DNA from: Pseudomonas asplenii
GTDB taxonomy: Bacteria; Pseudomonadota; Gammaproteobacteria; Pseudomonadales; Pseudomonadaceae
NCBI RefSeq assembly: GCF_001293465.1
Contig: NZ_JSYZ01000009.1
Span: 263,078 to 327,077, forward strand
Direction: 5' to 3'
DNA length: 64,000 nucleotides
In this document: positions 60,409-64,000 of the stretch, piece by piece
Layout: every line of letters starts with the position of its first letter
Position numbering within the stretch: position 1 is the first letter of the stretch
Translations under genes and position numbers: made by a program
Notes under the pieces: generated by a model
The model's database searches: none
The model's input: only the letters and a program-made list of their open reading frames with translations
What the model was told of the DNA's origin: nothing

Positions 60409-61437
60409 CTAGTACCCGGCCAGCTCGCGCAACTGCCGCGCCGCCTCCACCGACAGTTCTATGCCATGCGCCAGCGAGGTGGCCCGTTGCTGGTGCCGCC
60501 GGTCACCGGGCAGGCGCTGCAGACCCACGCCATGCATCTGGCTGACCAGTGTCTGGCTGCGCTCGGCGAAATCCCTTCCGGCCGAGCGGGCGGGATCGAT
60601 GACGATGATCAGTTGCCCGGTCCAGGGCGTCTTGGCGCCCGGGTGCCGGGACCAGTCGAACTCGAAGGAAAAATTCCCGCCGGTCAGGGCCGCCGCCAGC
60701 AGCTCGACCATCATCGACAACGCCGAGCCCTTGTGCCCACCGAACGGCAGTAGCGCCCCGCCGTCCAGGATCGCCTTGGGATCGCAGGTCGGTCGTCCCT
60801 CACGATCCACGCCAACGCCGGCCGGCAGCTGCTCTCCCTGGCGTGCGGCGATCTGCACGTCGCCATGGGCCATGGCGCTGGTGGCCAGGTCGAACACAAT
60901 CGGGTCGGCGCCGGCCCGGGGGGCGGCAAAGGCGATCGGGTTGGTGCCGAACAATGGCCGTTCGGCGCCATGGGGCACCACGCAGGTCATCGAATTGACC
61001 ACGCTCAGCGCCACCAGGCCTTCATAGGCGAACGGCTCGACATCCGGCCAGAGCGCCGCGAAGTGGTGGGAATTACGAATGGCCAGCACCGCGATCCCGG
61101 CGCTGCGGACCTTCTCCAGCAACAGTTCGCGGGCCGCGGCCAGGGCCGGCTGGGCAAATCCGTTGGCGGCATCGACACGCACGAAGCCCGGCGCCACGTC
61201 CTCGACCACCGGCACCGCGTGGCCATCGACCCAGCCACTGGCCAGCGTCGAAACGTAACCCGGCATGCGAAACACGCCGTGACTGTGGGCACCATCGCGC
61301 TCGGCGCTGGCGCAGTTCCCGGCCAGCACCCGCGCCACCTCCGGCGAGGTGCCGTGGCGCTCGAAAACCTGCTGCAAAAGCACAACCAGATCAGCGTAGG
61401 AAATGTGTTGAGTAGCCGTATCGCGTGGTGCAGACAT
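60409..61437 (-). CDS. dpkA: Delta-1-piperideine-2-carboxylate / pyrroline-2-carboxylate reductase DpkA
   Basis: 342 residues. Ldh2-type NADPH oxidoreductase. The sequences NCASAERDGAHSHGVFRMPGYVSTLASGWVDG, GIAVLAIRNSHHFAALWPDVEPF, GALLPFGGHKGSALSMMVELLAAAL and KTPWTGQLIIVIDP match pseudomonad DpkA (from memory). It reduces cyclic imino acids formed from D-lysine and D-proline to L-pipecolate and L-proline. Divergent from the transporter gene with a 470-base gap. Confidence 0.88.
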   Translation of the reverse strand: MSAPRDTATQHISYADLVVLLQQVFERHGTSPEVARVLAGNCASAERDGAHSHGVFRMPGYVSTLASGWVDGHAVPVVEDVAPGFVRVDAANGFAQPALAAARELLLEKVRSAGIAVLAIRNSHHFAALWPDVEPFAYEGLVALSVVNSMTCVVPHGAERPLFGTNPIAFAAPRAGADPIVFDLATSAMAHGDVQIAARQGEQLPAGVGVDREGRPTCDPKAILDGGALLPFGGHKGSALSMMVELLAAALTGGNFSFEFDWSRHPGAKTPWTGQLIIVIDPARSAGRDFAERSQTLVSQMHGVGLQRLPGDRRHQQRATSLAHGIELSVEAARQLRELAGY

Positions 61438-61778
61438 CCGAGACTCCGATTCCGATTGGTTTTATTGGAAGAACGAGAGAAAGCGGTACCAGGGCAGGCG
61501 TCGGCACTATCGAACGACCAGCGGGAGGCTGTCAAATGGCGAGAAAATAACTGTACACACTCCTGTAACCATAAGTGTCACATCACTGTGCACAGTAAAT
61601 CCCTGCGCACCATAAAGTGACAGACCCTCATTCGATCACGGCGATAACGCATCACTCCGAATATCTGCACAAAGCAAAATAGCTGTTCGATCGGTCAACT
61701 TATAGTTCTTTAATTTCATGTAGTTAGTAAACAAAAAGAAGAAAAAGAAATTAGCGGGAAATTTTATAGATCGGAAAC

Positions 61779-61820
61779 TGGCACAAAACTGGCTTAGCTC
61801 GACAGCGAACTTGTATACAA
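61779..61820 (+). promoter_or_regulatory. Sigma-54-like promoter and GntR-type operator
   Basis: TGGCAC (61779-61784), 5 bases and TGGCTT (61790-61795) give GG and GC elements 10 bases apart, as for sigma-54. A perfect palindrome TTGTATACAA (61811-61820) fits the TNGTNNACNA site of FadR-subfamily GntR proteins. The 470-base region 61438-61907 is AT-rich and holds no gene. Confidence 0.5.
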
Positions 61821-61907
61821 CTTAACCTAAACCTACATACAAAAAGCTCGCCGAGCGCCGCCCCGCCACCCTGCGGGACCTCAGCCCGGAGCCAGGAGCC
61901 AGCCGGA

Positions 61908-63422
61908 ATGCCTACCAGTCTCTCGTCACACGCCGCACTGGATCTTCCCGTCTCATCGCTCGACCCCAACACCACCGCCCTCAGTCCGCGCCTGCACAAC
62001 CCGGATCTGGCGCCGACCCGGGTCGAAGGCCGGCGCTGGGGCGGCTACAGCATCTTCGCCCTGTGGACCAACGATGTGCACAACATCGCCAACTACTCCT
62101 TCGCCATCGGCCTCTATGCGATGGGCCTGGGCGGCTGGCAGATCCTGCTGTCGCTGGGTATCGGCGCGGCACTGGTGTATTTCTTCATGAACCTCTCCGG
62201 CTTCATGGGCCAGAAGACCGGCGTGCCCTTCCCGGTGATCAGCCGGATCAGCTTCGGCATCCATGGCGCGCAATTGCCGGCGCTGATTCGCGCGGTGATT
62301 GCGATTGCCTGGTTCGGTATCCAGACCTACCTGGCCTCCGTCGTCTTCCGGGTGCTGCTGAGCGCCATCCACCCGGGCTTTGCCGACTATGACCACAATT
62401 CGATTCTCGGCCTGTCCACGCTTGGCTGGGCCTGCTTCGTGATCATCTGGTTCGTGCAGTTGGTGATCCTGGCCTACGGCATGGAAACGGTCCGCCGCTA
62501 CGAAGGTTTTGCCGGGCCGGTGATCCTGTTCACCATGGCCGCCCTGGCCCTGTGGATGTACAGCCAGGCCGGCGCGACCATCGCCTGGTCGATCCGCGAG
62601 CCGCTGAGCGGCACCGAGATGTGGCGCAACATCTTTGCCGGCGCGGCCCTGTGGCTGTCGATCTACGGCACGCTGATCCTCAACTTCTGCGATTTCGCCC
62701 GCTCCTCGCCAAGCCGCCGAACCATCCTGGTCGGCAACTTCTGGGGCCTGCCGGTGAACATCCTGATGTTCGCCGCCATTACCGTGCTGCTCTGCGGCGC
62801 CCAATTCCAGATCAACGGCAAAGTGATCCAGAGCCCCACCGACATCATTGCCTCGATCCCCAACACCTTCTTCCTGGTGCTCGGCTGCCTGGCGTTCCTG
62901 ATCGTCACCGTGGCGGTGAACATCATGGCCAACTTCGTCGCCCCGGCGTTCGTCCTCAGCAACCTGGCACCGCGCCTGCTGACCTTCCGCCGCGCCGGGC
63001 TGATCAGCGCCGCGATCGCCGTGCTGATCCTGCCGTGGAACCTCTACAACAGCCCGCTGGTGATCGTTTACTTCCTGTCCGGGCTGGGCGCCCTGCTGGG
63101 CCCGCTGTACGGGGTGATCATGGTCGACTACTGGTTGCTGCGCAAAGGCCGTGTCGACGTACCGGCGCTGTACAGCGAAGACCCGGCCGGCCCCTACCAC
63201 TACAGCCATGGCATCAACCTGCGGGCGCTGGCGGCATTCATTCCGGCCGCGCTGATCGCCATCGTGCTGGCCCTGGTCCCAGGGTTCGACAGTGTCTCGC
63301 CGTTCTCCTGGATGTTCGGTGCCGGTATCGCCGGGCTGCTCTACCTGCTCATTGCCAGGCGCGACATCCATTACACCGAGGTCAGCGGCGCCGCGATCGC
63401 CGTCGACAACCCCAGCCACTGA
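61908..63422 (+). CDS. NCS1-family nucleobase/hydantoin/allantoin-type transporter
   Basis: 504 residues with about 12 membrane segments. The NCS1 hallmark N-terminus is present (LHNPDLAPTRVEGRRWGGYSIFALWTNDVHNIANYSFAIGLYAMGLGGWQ), and the core GLPVNILMFAAITVLLCG and IVTVAVNIMANFVAPAFVLSNLAP. Substrates of the family are uracil, allantoin, hydantoins and purines. The racemase-family gene 53 bases downstream suggests a hydantoin or allantoin. Good ribosome site AGGAG. Confidence 0.88.
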   Translation: MPTSLSSHAALDLPVSSLDPNTTALSPRLHNPDLAPTRVEGRRWGGYSIFALWTNDVHNIANYSFAIGLYAMGLGGWQILLSLGIGAALVYFFMNLSGFMGQKTGVPFPVISRISFGIHGAQLPALIRAVIAIAWFGIQTYLASVVFRVLLSAIHPGFADYDHNSILGLSTLGWACFVIIWFVQLVILAYGMETVRRYEGFAGPVILFTMAALALWMYSQAGATIAWSIREPLSGTEMWRNIFAGAALWLSIYGTLILNFCDFARSSPSRRTILVGNFWGLPVNILMFAAITVLLCGAQFQINGKVIQSPTDIIASIPNTFFLVLGCLAFLIVTVAVNIMANFVAPAFVLSNLAPRLLTFRRAGLISAAIAVLILPWNLYNSPLVIVYFLSGLGALLGPLYGVIMVDYWLLRKGRVDVPALYSEDPAGPYHYSHGINLRALAAFIPAALIAIVLALVPGFDSVSPFSWMFGAGIAGLLYLLIARRDIHYTEVSGAAIAVDNPSH

Positions 63423-63429
63423 ACATACC

Positions 63430-63448
63430 GGCCCGCCTCAGGCGGGCC
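63430..63448. terminator. Hairpin between transporter and racemase genes
   Basis: GGCCCGCC and GGCGGGCC with a 3-base TCA loop, 7 bases after the transporter stop. Without a T-run it may reduce rather than stop readthrough. Confidence 0.45.
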
Positions 63449-63475
63449 TCTCCCCTGCCGAACAAGGATTGCCCC

Positions 63476-64000
63476 ATGCGGATTCTGATCGTCAACGTCA
63501 ACACCACCGCCTCGATCACCGAGGCCATTGCCCGCCAGGCCCAGGCCGTCGCCGCGCCGGGAACCGAAATCGTCGGTCTGACGCCCTACTTCGGCGCCGA
63601 CTCGGTGGAGGGCAATTTCGAAAGCTATCTGGCCGCCATCGCCGTCATGGACCGGGTGCTGGCCTACGACCAGCCCTATGACGCGGTGATCCAGGCCGGC
63701 TACGGCGAGCACGGCCGCGAAGGCCTGCAGGAGCTGCTCGACGTGCCGGTAGTGGATATCACCGAAGCCGGCGCCAGCACGGCGATGTTTCTCGGCCATG
63801 CCTACTCGGTGGTCACCACCCTCGATCGTACCGTGCCGTTGATCGAGGACCGCTTGAAGCTGGCCGGGCTCTATCAGCGTTGTGCCTCGGTGCGGGCCAG
63901 TGGCCTGGCGGTGCTGGAACTCGAGGAAGACCCGCAACGGGCGGTGGATGCCATCGTCCGGCAGGCCGAGCGGGCCGTGCAGGATGACAAGGCCGAAGTG
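63476..64000 (+). CDS. Asp/Glu/hydantoin racemase family protein, 3' end outside window
   Basis: 175 codons from the ATG at 63476 (AAGGA in front), running off the window. Begins MRILIVNVNTTASITEAIARQAQ, with EIVGLTPYFG and VPVVDITEAGASTAMFLG, all family landmarks. The segment expected to carry the first catalytic cysteine reads VIQAGYGEHGREGL with glycine at that place, so standard two-cysteine racemisation may not apply. The second site is beyond the window. Downstream of the transporter in the same direction. Confidence 0.75.
   Translation, partial: MRILIVNVNTTASITEAIARQAQAVAAPGTEIVGLTPYFGADSVEGNFESYLAAIAVMDRVLAYDQPYDAVIQAGYGEHGREGLQELLDVPVVDITEAGASTAMFLGHAYSVVTTLDRTVPLIEDRLKLAGLYQRCASVRASGLAVLELEEDPQRAVDAIVRQAERAVQDDKAEV

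Noticed and set aside
61953..63419. 488-codon minus-strand frame opposite the NCS1 transporter
   Set aside because: Antisense shadow rich in Gln, Asp and His; the transporter on the plus strand is unmistakable.
1..64000. CRISPR arrays, tRNA or rRNA genes
   Set aside because: No regularly spaced direct repeats or tRNA-like cloverleaf sequences were noticed on reading; in particular no tRNA lies at the prophage junctions.

Overview
The window reads as a chromosomal segment of a fluorescens-type Pseudomonas: high GC, dense coding, REP-like hairpins between genes, and a gene order that (recalled, not searched) matches the PAO1 block from sagS/PA2824 through ospR, gpx, msrB, an alanine aminotransferase, htpX, tpm, a DEAD-box helicase, a class II DAHP synthase, ohrR and ohr to efp/PA2851 and earP. 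The host part is interrupted by one complete-looking Mu-like prophage.

Left host flank (1-19890): the 3' end of a receiver-Hpt hybrid kinase, a Cache/GAF/HD-GYP protein, free methionine-R-sulfoxide reductase, an AAA ATPase, a SagS-type hybrid kinase, then peroxide and thiol stress genes (OspR-like MarR regulator, glutathione peroxidase, MsrB), AlaA, HtpX, thiopurine methyltransferase, a DODA-type dioxygenase, a DEAD-box helicase with a long leader, a spermidine-synthase-like methyltransferase-fold protein, DAHP synthase, a YcaQ-type glycosylase, a DUF1127 peptide and the 5' half of a LysR gene.

Prophage (19891-52101, 32,211 bp): it starts TGTAAG and ends CTCACA, is flanked by a 5-bp GTGAA duplication, and splits the LysR gene; removing it and one copy of the duplication restores a 296-codon reading frame. 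Genes run right to left. Repressor (plus strand) and Ner-like control lie at the right end, followed by MuA- and MuB-type transposition proteins, a block of small early proteins, DUF3164, GemA, Mor, a secreted protein, a lysis cassette (holin, lytic transglycosylase, Rz with nested Rz1), DNA packaging (gp26, gp27, gp28), portal, MuF, gpG, protease/scaffold, major head, connectors, contractile sheath and tube, tail chaperones joined by a -1 frameshift, tape measure, gpN, gpP, gp45-48 and tail fibre. Accessory signals include a C-terminal nuclease-like domain on the MuF protein, a divergent small gene beside it, and a promoter with a 22-bp perfect palindrome in the gap that holds anti-CRISPR genes in related Pseudomonas phages but holds no gene here.

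Right host flank (52102-64000): the 3' half of the LysR gene, a TauE/SafE exporter divergent from another LysR gene, ohrR and ohr with paired operator-like boxes, a secreted esterase-like hydrolase, efp and earP, small conserved proteins, a GreA/GreB-like protein, a DUF883 membrane protein, DpkA-type imino acid reductase, and an NCS1 transporter plus a racemase-family gene that runs off the end. A sigma-54-like site and a GntR-type palindrome precede the transporter, which fits nitrogen-regulated use of a ureide, hydantoin or similar compound.
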